From positions 1 to 63,341 of the forward strand of contig JAGOMP010000009.1 of NCBI GenBank assembly GCA_017993505.1: DNA of 63,341 nt. Reading direction: 5' to 3'. This DNA is from Planctomycetota bacterium. Its GTDB lineage: Bacteria; Planctomycetota; Uabimicrobiia; Uabimicrobiales; JABWCH01. The position numbers and the translations under genes are program-made. Positions 44,351-52,264 of this stretch are shown one piece after another. Each line of letters begins with the position of its first letter. Within the stretch, counting starts at the first letter, position 1. The notes beneath the pieces were generated by a model that worked only from the letters and a program-made list of their open reading frames with translations, ran no database searches and had not been told where the DNA came from.

Positions 44351-45199
44351 ATGGTAGACATCCTTGTTTCTATTGTAGTGTATCATACAGAGCCAGCAAT
44401 TTTAGAACGTTGCATTTCTTCTATTTTGCAAGAAACATTACTAGTTCGTGTTGTAGTCATTGATAATTCGACAGATAATACATTAGAAAGATCATGTCAG
44501 AAACTAGGAGTAGAATATTTTCACTTATTAAAAAATGTAGGTTATGGTACTGGTCATAATGTGGCTATTGAAAATTCAATTGTGGAAAAAATTCCTTATC
44601 ATCTTGTAATAAATCCTGATGTATATTTTTCTGCAGGAGTGTTATCAGAATTAAAAAAATTTTGTGATGCCGATAAAAAAATTGGTCTTATAACACCTAA
44701 AGTTTTATATCCTGATGGTTGTATTCAACATAATTGTCGTTTAATTCCTAGTTTTTTTGATTTATTTATTCGACGTTTTTTGCCAAAAAATTGGTTCTCT
44801 AACTATAGAATAAAAAACGAGTTTCGTTTTTCAAACTATGATACTATCATGGAAGTTCCTTTTATTTCTGGTTGTTTTATGTTTTTTCAAACAGCTGCTT
44901 TAAAACAAATCGGACAATTTGATGAACGATTCTTTTTATACATGGAAGATGTGGATATTTCACGCAGAATGTATGCAAAGTATAAAAACATATACTTTCC
45001 TAAAGTTTCTGTGTTTCATGATTGCCAAAGATCTTCTTATCATTTAGGGCATGCATTTTTGTATCACGTTCATTCAGCTTTAAAATATTTTTGTAAATGG
45101 GGATTTATTTTTGATAAAGAACGTTCTATATTGAATAAACGAGCATTAGATTTTTTTAAAAATAGCTACCAGTTTCACAATGAAGGTAAAAAAGTATGA
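44351..45199 (+). CDS. GT2-family glycosyltransferase (rhamnosyltransferase-like)
   Basis: A 282-aa inverting glycosyltransferase that transfers a nucleotide-activated sugar, likely into a cell-surface polysaccharide. The GT-A fold motifs are SIVVYHTEPAILERCISSI (residues 6-24), a DNSTDNT stretch, NVGYGTGHN (substrate-binding), the DxD-like NPDVYFS (about 97) and the acceptor-side EDVDISRRM. The sequence resembles WbbL-type rhamnosyltransferases but the sugar donor cannot be read. AGGAG precedes the ATG, 8 bp after the HEAT gene, and its stop overlaps the next start (ATGA). Confidence 0.9.
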   Translation: MVDILVSIVVYHTEPAILERCISSILQETLLVRVVVIDNSTDNTLERSCQKLGVEYFHLLKNVGYGTGHNVAIENSIVEKIPYHLVINPDVYFSAGVLSELKKFCDADKKIGLITPKVLYPDGCIQHNCRLIPSFFDLFIRRFLPKNWFSNYRIKNEFRFSNYDTIMEVPFISGCFMFFQTAALKQIGQFDERFFLYMEDVDISRRMYAKYKNIYFPKVSVFHDCQRSSYHLGHAFLYHVHSALKYFCKWGFIFDKERSILNKRALDFFKNSYQFHNEGKKV

Positions 45200-45909
45200 A
45201 AAATTTAGACTCCAGCTTCTCTGACATAAATTTAGAAAAACAAGATGGGTATTGGATTTCACCCATAGATCAAAGTTTAATGTTATGGATTCCTATAGGA
45301 AGTGTGGTTATTGGCAGTGATGCTAATCATGTGTATCGTGATGAACGACATTGCAAAGAAGTATATTTGCGCGGTTTTTTTATGGATGTACATAAAGTGA
45401 AACGAGAAATGTACAAACAATTTTTAGAATGCATTGGTGAAGAACATAGTTCTTTCTGCCATCCTGACGAACCTGTAAATAAATCGCATATACCAAAACA
45501 TTGGAGCGAACAATTAGAAAACTTGTTGCAACCAGTGACTGGCATAGATTGGTATGATGCATGGGCATATTCACAATGGGCTGGTAAATCATTGCCTACA
45601 GAAGCACAATGGGAAAAAGCTTGTCTTGTAGAACCTTGTTGTGAACCTTCGACAAAAAAGGAACAACATTACGAAATTCAAAATTTACTTGGCAAAGGTT
45701 GGGAATGGTGTTTAGATAGTTATTCCTTACAATATTATTCGCAATTGCCACGTTATGAACCTTGCTGTTTAGAAAAAAAAGATTGCAAAGTTACAAAAGG
45801 TTGTCTCAGTAATGCGAACTTACCTTTAAAGCGTTCTTCCTTTAAAAATGCATATCCTATTTTACATCGTGATGATAATATAGGATTTCGTTGCGTGTAC
45901 ACTGTATAA
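45196..45909 (+). CDS. FGE/SUMF1-fold protein, probably non-catalytic
   Basis: A 237-aa protein with the formylglycine-generating-enzyme fold pattern: MLWIPIGSVVIGSD (about 28-41), RGFFMDVHKVKREMYKQFL, PVTGIDWYDAWAYSQWAGKSLPTEAQWEKA (in two parts), EWCLDSY and the C-terminal NIGFRCV. The usual GGSW and active-site cysteine region is replaced by VTKGCLSNANLP. Several extra cysteines (EPCCEP, EPCCLEKKDC) are unusual. Many planctomycete members of this family are ligand-binding or diversified rather than catalytic. The gene overlaps the glycosyltransferase gene by 4 bp, suggesting joint function. Confidence 0.82.
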   Translation: MKNLDSSFSDINLEKQDGYWISPIDQSLMLWIPIGSVVIGSDANHVYRDERHCKEVYLRGFFMDVHKVKREMYKQFLECIGEEHSSFCHPDEPVNKSHIPKHWSEQLENLLQPVTGIDWYDAWAYSQWAGKSLPTEAQWEKACLVEPCCEPSTKKEQHYEIQNLLGKGWEWCLDSYSLQYYSQLPRYEPCCLEKKDCKVTKGCLSNANLPLKRSSFKNAYPILHRDDNIGFRCVYTV

Positions 45910-45939
45910 GAGTAATCATTTTTAAAAAATTAAGTTATG

Positions 45940-45968
45940 TTGACATTATAAAATAAATAAAGTATAAT
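45940..45968 (+). promoter_or_regulatory. Consensus sigma-70 promoter for the 52-aa ORF
   Basis: TTGACA at 45940-45945 and TATAAT at 45963-45968 are both exact consensus with a 17-bp spacer. The predicted start of transcription near 45975 leaves a leader of about 56 nt. Confidence 0.9.
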
Positions 45969-45981
45969 TAGACTAGAAAAA

Positions 45982-46020
45982 AATTCTTGTTTCTATATTT
46001 TATTTATCTCTAAACAAGAA
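45982..46020 (+). promoter_or_regulatory. Leader hairpin touching the 52-aa ORF ribosome binding site
   Basis: TTCTTGTTT (about 45983-45991) pairs with AAACAAGAA (46012-46020) across a loop of about 20 nt. The 3' arm runs into the AGAAAGG ribosome binding site (46017-46023), so folding could limit translation of the ORF at 46031. Confidence 0.4.
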
Positions 46021-46030
46021 AGGCTATGTC

Positions 46031-46189
46031 ATGGCAAAAGCAATCCCCATGCTGGATATGGAATGGAATCTTGCAGTGAAAGTCAAAAGCAATTTAGATT
46101 TATTCAATTATTTATCTAGCACTCTAACATCAAGACAATCTCTTCCTGCAGATAAAGTGCATCCCACAGAATTTTTCCCTAAACCATAA
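46031..46189 (+). CDS. Unannotated 52-aa small protein
   Basis: Reading ATG 46031 to TAA 46187-46189 gives 52 aa: begins MAKAIPMLDMEWNLAVKVKS, continues with NLDLFNYLSS and ends HPTEFFPKP. It has no signal peptide or membrane segment. GAAAGG lies 7 nt before the ATG and a consensus sigma-70 promoter 56 nt further up, so expression is likely strong. It precedes the STAS fusion gene by 250 bp. I recognise no family; the position makes a regulatory partner of the STAS protein conceivable. Confidence 0.6.
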   Translation: MAKAIPMLDMEWNLAVKVKSNLDLFNYLSSTLTSRQSLPADKVHPTEFFPKP

Positions 46190-46439
46190 TGAATTTATGT
46201 ATTGTAAGTAAAAATTTTTTAAAAATATCTCTTAACAAAAAGAATAAATAAAACGATCAAAAACTATTGATTTAAAAAAACTATTGATTTTAAAAAAAAA
46301 ATAATATAAAATTGTATACATTGTTATAAAAAAAATAATATAAAATTGCTATTATTGATATAATAGCAATGAAGTTCAAATTATAATAGCAATGAAGTTT
46401 AATAAATTTTTTATTTAGCATTGATGGATAGGAGAGTCC
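46190..46439 (+). promoter_or_regulatory. Leader region of the STAS fusion gene with hairpin and paired repeats
   Basis: TTGCTATTA (46346-46354) pairs with TAATAGCAA (46361-46369), 6-nt loop. The 3' arm starts one of two exact 18-bp direct repeats (TATAATAGCAATGAAGTT, 46359-46376 and 46382-46399). Both resemble the TAGCAATTAAAGTT motif before the PEGA genes. The rest is AT-rich. Confidence 0.6.
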
Positions 46440-47651
46440 ATGGCGGAATTACTGTTCCAATCCAAACAAGAAAAGTTACCCGATGGTTCCCCCATAATCA
46501 TTACAAAAATATTGGGTGCTATTGATGGTACAACTGTTCGTCAATTTGAAGATAAATTGATCGGCTTTTTCAATCAAGGTGTAAAAAATTTAATTTTGAC
46601 CTTTTCTGAAGTAAAATATATTAATAGTACAGGAATGGGTCTCTTGGTTAAATTGGCAGATAAATTTCAGGAAGGCGGAGGAGACATCAAGTTAGTCGGT
46701 GTGCCAGAAAAGGTAATCGCACTCTTTGATATGCTTGGTCTAGTGTCTTTATTTAAAATTTATGAAACGGAAGAAGATGCAGTAGATTCCATATCTCATA
46801 CGGATATCCCCAAAGCAAATTCTCCACAAATGACTCCAGTAGCTCCTCAAAAACCTATAACAGCACCTGGACCTGCAGTACCACCACGACCTGCACCAGC
46901 TCCTATGCCTGCAGGTGGCAATCGAGCTATGGCAGGAGGCGGAGGTAGACCTCCTGGACCAGCAGTAACACCACGACCTGCACCATCTCCTGCACGTCCT
47001 CCTATGCAAACACCACCTCCTGCACCAGTAGCAGCTCCTATGGCACCTATGCCAGATGTCATGGGTGGTGGTCTTGATATTAGTGGAGGAATTGAAATTG
47101 GCGGCGAGGATGATTTTTCTGCTCCTGCACCTTCCTTAGTTTCTTGGCCTTATGATGCACTTTGCGAACATTGTCGTGGCAATATTCAATTTAGTTCAAG
47201 AGGAAATTTCCAATGTCCTCGTTGTCACAGTTTTATTGCCATCAATGAATATGGACAGCAAACTGTCTATAGTAGCACAAGTTCAAAATTATCTGAAATT
47301 AAGTGTCCTTGTACACCTCAATATAATATGGCAGTTAAAGCAATGGTAAATGGATTAGCTACACAAGTTGGTTTTTCCCAAATTTTCTGTGGAGAAATCA
47401 ATGAAGCTATTGATAATGCACTAGGCATAGTTATTGATAAAAGTAATCAAAATTTTGAAACATATCAAGTTTTGGCTGTTGCTGATAATAATGAAATGAT
47501 TCTAGGTTTAAAATCATTAAACCCATTCTTAGTCCAAGGTGCTCCTAGAGATCCACGTCTACCAGTGATTGCCAGAAAAGTAGATCGTTTAGAAGTTTTT
47601 CCTTTACCAAACCAAGGACAACTACTCAAAATGACGAAAAAAAGAAAATAA
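46440..47651 (+). CDS. STAS domain fused to zinc ribbon and degenerate RsbW-like ATPase fold
   Basis: A 403-aa protein. Residues 1-115 are a STAS (anti-sigma-factor antagonist) domain with the phosphorylatable-serine loop SEVKYINSTGMGLLV (S63 at the usual site). A Pro/Ala/Gly/Met-rich linker fills about 125-235. Residues about 245-275 form a zinc ribbon (CEHC..CPRC). The C-terminus (about 290-400) resembles an anti-sigma-factor kinase: MAVKAMVNGLATQVGF leads into an N-box-like EINEAIDNALGIVID, but the G-box (LAVADNNEMILGLKS) lacks the expected glycines. This puts the antagonist and a kinase-like partner in one chain. AGGAG lies before the ATG. Confidence 0.75.
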   Translation: MAELLFQSKQEKLPDGSPIIITKILGAIDGTTVRQFEDKLIGFFNQGVKNLILTFSEVKYINSTGMGLLVKLADKFQEGGGDIKLVGVPEKVIALFDMLGLVSLFKIYETEEDAVDSISHTDIPKANSPQMTPVAPQKPITAPGPAVPPRPAPAPMPAGGNRAMAGGGGRPPGPAVTPRPAPSPARPPMQTPPPAPVAAPMAPMPDVMGGGLDISGGIEIGGEDDFSAPAPSLVSWPYDALCEHCRGNIQFSSRGNFQCPRCHSFIAINEYGQQTVYSSTSSKLSEIKCPCTPQYNMAVKAMVNGLATQVGFSQIFCGEINEAIDNALGIVIDKSNQNFETYQVLAVADNNEMILGLKSLNPFLVQGAPRDPRLPVIARKVDRLEVFPLPNQGQLLKMTKKRK

Positions 47652-47712
47652 GTATATGTATTTTAAATACATATACTTATTGGATTTTTAATCCAATATT
47701 GCATCATGCAAT
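47650..47712 (+). repeat. Three back-to-back palindromes after the STAS fusion gene
   Basis: Directly after the stop come a 14-bp-arm palindrome (47650-47678, AAGTATATGTATTT arms with one central base), a hairpin with 8-bp arms (ATTGGATT 47679-47686 / AATCCAAT 47690-47697), and a 7-bp-arm palindrome (ATTGCAT 47698-47704 / ATGCAAT 47706-47712). They are contiguous without spacers. None has a T-run. Confidence 0.8.
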
Positions 47713-47726
47713 TAGGGTGGACTTAC

Positions 47727-47753
47727 ATACCCGAATCATTCGGGTATTTTTTT
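47727..47753 (+). terminator. Intrinsic terminator, possibly an attenuator for the next gene
   Basis: ATACCCGAAT (47727-47736) pairs with ATTCGGGTAT (47738-47747) and is followed by TTTTTTT. It ends the STAS transcript and lies 49 bp before the glycosyltransferase start at 47802, so read-through could control that gene. Confidence 0.85.
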
Positions 47754-47801
47754 CTATCTATATTTTTTTCTACTTACACAATTTTACTTATAGGAGAAAT
47801 C

Positions 47802-49826
47802 ATGCCAATGAAATGGCGTACTTATGTCCTGCCTATTTGTATTTTTTTTATAGCTTTTTTTGTTCGTTTAGGAATTCTTTTTTCTTTACCAGCAAACCAA
47901 GATATTTTTAGCAAATATCTGACTTTAGCTCAACAATTAATAGATAATTCTTTTCTTACGCCTTCTCCTTTTTCGTATAGTCCGATTTATTGCTATTTTT
48001 TAGCCTTTATTATCGCAATTTTTGGCAAATCATACTATGCTATATTTATTGTACAAAGCATCCTAGGTGCTTGTTCCTGCATTTTAATTTTTTGGTTAGC
48101 ACAAAAACTTTTAGGCAGAAAAACTGCTCTATTCTGTGCTTTTCTCGCTATTGTTTATCGCAGTTTTATTATATATGATCTCAGCTTTTTATCAGATTCC
48201 TTAGGAATGCTACTCCATTTATTGGCTTTATGCTTTGCGTACAAAGCATGGGAGACACAAAAATATATATATTGCGGTTTATTGGGCTTTATTCTAGGTT
48301 GTACTATAATCCAACGTCCCAATAATCTCTTGCTCATTGTTTTGCTTTTCATAGCTGGTTTATTCTATCAAAGGAATATCTTTTTATGGCATTGGAAAAA
48401 AATTGCTATTTCTATTGTTGTTTTTTTATTGCCTATTTTACCCATTGTGATTCAAAATTACCCTTTTTTACATGAACCAGGAATTACTGCTTCCAATCCA
48501 GGATATATTTTTTATAGTAGCCATAATTATAAAAATCAAGGATTAGGATACCACCCACCCGAATTATTGTACCATTATGAAGTCAAAAAAATGAAGGAAG
48601 GCAAAGAAGAGAAAATATTATTCGAAGGTGATGTAGAATTATCACGAGAATTGTCTTCACATATTGTAGGAAAAGAACAAACTATTCCAGAATCTTCTCA
48701 ATTTTATTGGAAGATCACATTTCAATCTTTTTATAAATATCCTAAAGCAGCTTTGAAATTGTTTTTGCAAAAAATATGGTGGATTTTTCATTCTTATGAG
48801 AATCATGATACCATTCCTACAAAATTACGAGCAGAACGAATTTCACCCTTTCTCCCTTTTTCTTGGTTTTGGATAGCACCCTTTTGTGTAGTAGGTTTAT
48901 TTCTTAGCAAAAGAGAATGGAAAAAATGGTTGCCCATGTATTGGATTTTTTTTAGCCAATGCATTTTACTCATTGCCTTTTACGTTGTAGTTCGTTTTCG
49001 ATTGTCTGTTGAAGCTTTGGGCATTCTATTTACAGGATTAACTGTTCGTACATTGTATGAATGCTTTCAAAATCGACAAAAAAGTATATTGCCGTTGCTC
49101 GTAAGTTGTATTGCTATTGTTGCATTTCTCTGCAATATAGGCAATAAGAGCATGATAGAATATATTCATAACAATGAATTAAATATACATTATCAATATG
49201 CTCGTATGGCATTTCAACAAAAAGACTATGTTACTGCTTTTGAATATTTTGAAAAAATTATATCTCGAGAAAAACCTTATACAAAAATAGCCATCAAATC
49301 TCAGTATCACATTGCAACTATGTGGAAAATTATTGGTAAAGAAAAGGAAAGCCAAGAAATTTTTCAAAAAATCAATGTTCCTTTATTTTTTATTATCAGA
49401 GAACTTGATAGCCAATACCAACAAAAGCGTTTATCTTTTGAAAATACTATTTACCTTGGCAATTCATATGAAGAAACAAAACAATATGCATCTGCCATAC
49501 TAATATATCTAGATTTACTACAACAAGCACCAGAAAATGCATTTGTCCGATATTCCTTGGCAAATGTATATAGACTCTCCCAACAAAATGAAAAAGCTAT
49601 TGAAGAATATAAACAAGCTATTCAAGATGGAATACTATTTTGCGAGGAAGGTTTATATGCTTGTTTTTATGTAGCTGAACTTTTAGAAGCAAAAGGCGAC
49701 CAAGAACAAGCAAAACAATATTACATACAAGCAAGACGTCAAAGCACATTATTAGATTGGTATCTAAACCGTAATCCAGAAGAAGAACAGATGATATTGC
49801 AAAAACTTTCGGAAAAAAACTTTTAA
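47802..49826 (+). CDS. GT39/GT83-like membrane glycosyltransferase with C-terminal TPRs
   Basis: A 674-aa protein. I place the start at ATG 47802, 5 nt after AGGAG; the upstream ATG at 47706 lies among hairpins and has no ribosome binding site. About ten transmembrane segments fill residues 8-460; the first outside loop has the acidic-residue region expected of PMT_2/ArnT-type enzymes that use polyprenyl-phosphate sugars, and FVRLGILF and SPIYCYFLAFI are typical. Residues about 480-660 are TPR-like (YARMAFQQKDYVTAFEYFEK, YEETKQYASAILIYLDLLQ, NEKAIEEYKQAI). Bacterial membrane glycosyltransferases with such TPR tails are known. Sugar and acceptor are unknown. Confidence 0.78.
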   Translation: MPMKWRTYVLPICIFFIAFFVRLGILFSLPANQDIFSKYLTLAQQLIDNSFLTPSPFSYSPIYCYFLAFIIAIFGKSYYAIFIVQSILGACSCILIFWLAQKLLGRKTALFCAFLAIVYRSFIIYDLSFLSDSLGMLLHLLALCFAYKAWETQKYIYCGLLGFILGCTIIQRPNNLLLIVLLFIAGLFYQRNIFLWHWKKIAISIVVFLLPILPIVIQNYPFLHEPGITASNPGYIFYSSHNYKNQGLGYHPPELLYHYEVKKMKEGKEEKILFEGDVELSRELSSHIVGKEQTIPESSQFYWKITFQSFYKYPKAALKLFLQKIWWIFHSYENHDTIPTKLRAERISPFLPFSWFWIAPFCVVGLFLSKREWKKWLPMYWIFFSQCILLIAFYVVVRFRLSVEALGILFTGLTVRTLYECFQNRQKSILPLLVSCIAIVAFLCNIGNKSMIEYIHNNELNIHYQYARMAFQQKDYVTAFEYFEKIISREKPYTKIAIKSQYHIATMWKIIGKEKESQEIFQKINVPLFFIIRELDSQYQQKRLSFENTIYLGNSYEETKQYASAILIYLDLLQQAPENAFVRYSLANVYRLSQQNEKAIEEYKQAIQDGILFCEEGLYACFYVAELLEAKGDQEQAKQYYIQARRQSTLLDWYLNRNPEEEQMILQKLSEKNF

Positions 49827-49837
49827 TATAGCATGCA

Positions 49838-49906
49838 AAAGAATATGTTTTTCTAACAAAAGATATACAGTCGCAGAATTTTTTTAGACAAACATATTCT
49901 TTTTAT
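49838..49906 (+). terminator. Long-stem terminator after the glycosyltransferase gene
   Basis: Bases 49838-49856 pair with 49884-49902 over 19 bp with one mismatch (arm AAAGAATATGTTTTTCTAA), 27-nt loop, then TTATTTTC. Confidence 0.65.
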
Positions 49907-50019
49907 TTTCTATGTTTGTTATTCTATAAATAGTGAAATTTTTTCTTTGACCGTATGACAAATAAATGATAAAATAAAAATGCAATATTCTTTATAAAAT
50001 TGTGTACTATTGTAAAAAA

Positions 50020-50033
50020 TAGCAATTAAAGTT
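50020..50033 (+). promoter_or_regulatory. TAGCAATTAAAGTT leader motif, 50047 gene
   Basis: The motif ends about 13 nt before the GTG start and runs directly into the AAGGAAGG ribosome binding site. Confidence 0.5.
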
Positions 50034-50046
50034 AAGGAAGGTATAA

Positions 50047-50385
50047 GTGAAACTACAAATATTTTTAATCTTAGCCTTACTTTTGACAGGCTGTGCAAGT
50101 GTTGATAAAGATTATTTTATCAGAACAGAACCTTTAGATTCAGCCAATTATGAATATTTAGGTGATATTATTGTTCATAAAGAAGGTTTTTCTTTTTTAT
50201 GGTGCATTCCTTTCAAGTCAGCCACAGACGAAGCAACGCAACAACTTATGATTGAAAAAGCAAAATGGGGTTTCCCTGATTCTTGTGGCGTATATGAATA
50301 TACAGTAACGGAAAGACAAGAAGTGGCTTTGTTTGATTGGACGCCACGACTTTACATTAAAGCAAAAGTTGTCAAAAAAAGATAA
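50047..50385 (+). CDS. Small predicted lipoprotein
   Basis: A 112-aa lipoprotein (signal LILALLLTGC, Cys about residue 16) with a short folded domain containing FSFLWCIPFKSATDEATQQ and ending YIKAKVVKKR. Start is GTG 50047 after AAGGAAGG. I recognise no specific family; small lipoproteins with a LWCIPF-like segment occur in many diderm genomes. It heads the PEGA-repeat cluster and shares its leader motif. Confidence 0.7.
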   Translation: MKLQIFLILALLLTGCASVDKDYFIRTEPLDSANYEYLGDIIVHKEGFSFLWCIPFKSATDEATQQLMIEKAKWGFPDSCGVYEYTVTERQEVALFDWTPRLYIKAKVVKKR

Positions 50386-50465
50386 CTTCAATTGCTAGTG
50401 AAATGATGCCTAAGCTTCTTTCCACTCATGCAATTCAAGTTGTATAAATACTAGCAATTAAAGTT
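50384..50465 (+). promoter_or_regulatory. Inverted pair of TAGCAAT motifs before the 558-aa gene
   Basis: AACTTCAATTGCTAGT (50384-50399) and ACTAGCAATTAAAGTT (50450-50465) are inverted copies with one mismatch, 50 nt apart. The first overlaps the stop of the small lipoprotein gene; the second ends one base before the AGGAG ribosome binding site. Alternative folding could expose or hide that site. Confidence 0.55.
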
Positions 50466-50477
50466 AGGAGTAGTAAC

Positions 50478-52154
50478 ATGTCTATAAAATCCCTATTTTT
50501 TTGGGTTTGCACAGTAGCAATTTTGTTTACTGGTTGTTGCGATCAAACTTTCATCATTTATAAAGGTGAAACCATTCCAGTAAATTTGAACAGAGAAGTT
50601 CATGAATACCATCATTACAACCAATCTTCTGTAATTGAAGTCCCAGAAGTTTCTAATCAAGCAAGTGGAATTATTACAGAAGAATACAATAACCAAGCTA
50701 GTGGAATGATAGGATACGACCAAGTCGTAGACATTTCTAACCCTGATCAACGTATGGTAACATTCCACATCACAGCTGACTATCCTTATGGTTCCATTGT
50801 TGCTGACATACTAATAGATGGCCGTTCAGTGCCTTCTAATAGTATGGTTGACACTGGTAGCCATTCTTATAGAATTAGCAAAATTGGATATGAAACCATT
50901 GAAGACACCATCCCAGCCAGCACTTCTGACTATGACGTTTCTAAACAATTAGTCGCACTTGCAAGAGAAGTTCGTTTTCGTTTCACAGATGCAAAAACAG
51001 GAAAAGCAATCACGCCTACTGAAGTAAAAATTGGTTTACAAAAAATTCAAGATGGTGACAAAGTCAAACCTTGTAATAAAACTTTGAGTGTATCTGCTCA
51101 AGGGTATCAAGATTATGAAGAATCCTATTTTAACTTACCTGTTGGAATTGGTCCTTTTGAACTCAAAAAAGCCTTGACACCAGAAGCAAAAGCAGCTCCT
51201 GTAAAAGCCAAAAAAATCGAACTCCAACTTCAAATTACAAGTGACTATAATGAAGACGAAGAAGTTCCTGTAGATAAGGTATATGTAGATGGCAAACAAG
51301 TTAGTACAGGTTCTAGTATTACACCAGGAAGCCACAAAGTTTCTATCAAATACCCTGGATTTGAAGAATATGAAGCAAGATTCGATGTACCAAGTTCTGT
51401 TTCGATCTATGTTCTAAAAGCAGTCTTAATCGCATTGCCACGTCCTTTAGACATTGACATCCAATATGATATTTATCCTAGTCGAAGCCAAGAATCTAAA
51501 TTGGGCGATTGTAAAGTATATTTACAAAAAAAATATAGTGATGAAATCATGACTGTAAAAACGGGCGACAAAGTAAAACCAGGAACCTACCTCCTACAAG
51601 TTGTACGCAAAGCATACAACAACGTTGAAAAACAACTTCGTATTTGGCCAGAAGTTTCTCCTTTTGCCATCCATGTTACTATGGAAGCTAAAAATAGAGT
51701 TGTTCAAGCAGACATATCTTTTGATAAAGACGCTACAAATAACCTAGGAGACCTTGTGATTGATTTTATTGACGTAGATACACAAATTCGACGCAATGTC
51801 AAACAAGGTGGAGTTATCAAACCAGGAAAATATCAATATATTGTTTCCTTGCCAGGTTTTGAAATGGAAGGTGGTGCTCGTCCTATTACGATTGAACCAG
51901 ATGAAGAAGCATTTGAAATAAAAACAGGCATGAAAGCAGCTGCAAGACAAGTTTCTTTTGAAGGTCCCTATCTTAATAATGTACATGTTCGTCCTATAGA
52001 AATCCTTATAAATGGCGAAACATACAGATTTGAGAAAAAATACTATCCTGGAAAATATCGAATTGAAGCCAAATTTTCTCAACAGCCTACCATTCACAAA
52101 GATGTTACCATCGCTCCTGGCGTTGGAACATACGTTATTAATTTAAATTTCTAA
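50478..52154 (+). CDS. PEGA-type repeat lipoprotein, 558 aa
   Basis: Predicted lipoprotein (signal CTVAILFTGC, Cys about residue 20). After a linker with two SGIITEEYNNQ/SGMIGYDQVV-like units it consists of about six beta-sandwich repeats of 70-80 aa of the PEGA type. Each has a strand rich in alternating residues, an (I/V)xPGxYxLxVxxxGYE core (SHKVSIKYPGFEEY, TYLLQVVRKAYNNV, KYQYIVSLPGFEME) and a xIxPxxxPFxI strand. PEGA repeats are thought to be extracellular binding or structural modules. It is the smallest of three such proteins; its last three repeats match the last repeats of the two giants in order. AGGAG is 8 nt before the ATG. Confidence 0.8.
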   Translation: MSIKSLFFWVCTVAILFTGCCDQTFIIYKGETIPVNLNREVHEYHHYNQSSVIEVPEVSNQASGIITEEYNNQASGMIGYDQVVDISNPDQRMVTFHITADYPYGSIVADILIDGRSVPSNSMVDTGSHSYRISKIGYETIEDTIPASTSDYDVSKQLVALAREVRFRFTDAKTGKAITPTEVKIGLQKIQDGDKVKPCNKTLSVSAQGYQDYEESYFNLPVGIGPFELKKALTPEAKAAPVKAKKIELQLQITSDYNEDEEVPVDKVYVDGKQVSTGSSITPGSHKVSIKYPGFEEYEARFDVPSSVSIYVLKAVLIALPRPLDIDIQYDIYPSRSQESKLGDCKVYLQKKYSDEIMTVKTGDKVKPGTYLLQVVRKAYNNVEKQLRIWPEVSPFAIHVTMEAKNRVVQADISFDKDATNNLGDLVIDFIDVDTQIRRNVKQGGVIKPGKYQYIVSLPGFEMEGGARPITIEPDEEAFEIKTGMKAAARQVSFEGPYLNNVHVRPIEILINGETYRFEKKYYPGKYRIEAKFSQQPTIHKDVTIAPGVGTYVINLNF

Positions 52155-52166
52155 TACAATATCTTT

Positions 52167-52196
52167 AAGCTCTGATTCATTTTGTAATTAGAGCTT
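52167..52196 (+). terminator. Hairpin after the 558-aa PEGA gene
   Basis: AAGCTCT (52167-52173) pairs with AGAGCTT (52190-52196). There is no T-run, so this may only stabilise the transcript end. Confidence 0.35.
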
Positions 52197-52243
52197 GAAC
52201 TTATAAGAAACAAAATTTTGTTTTTGAATCCAATTTTAACAAC

Positions 52244-52257
52244 TAGCAATTAAGGTT
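52244..52257 (+). promoter_or_regulatory. TAGCAATTAAGGTT leader motif, 1756-aa gene
   Basis: Here the motif itself supplies the ribosome binding site (AAGG at 52252-52255, 9 nt before ATG 52265). Confidence 0.5.
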
Positions 52258-52264
52258 TAAAGGT

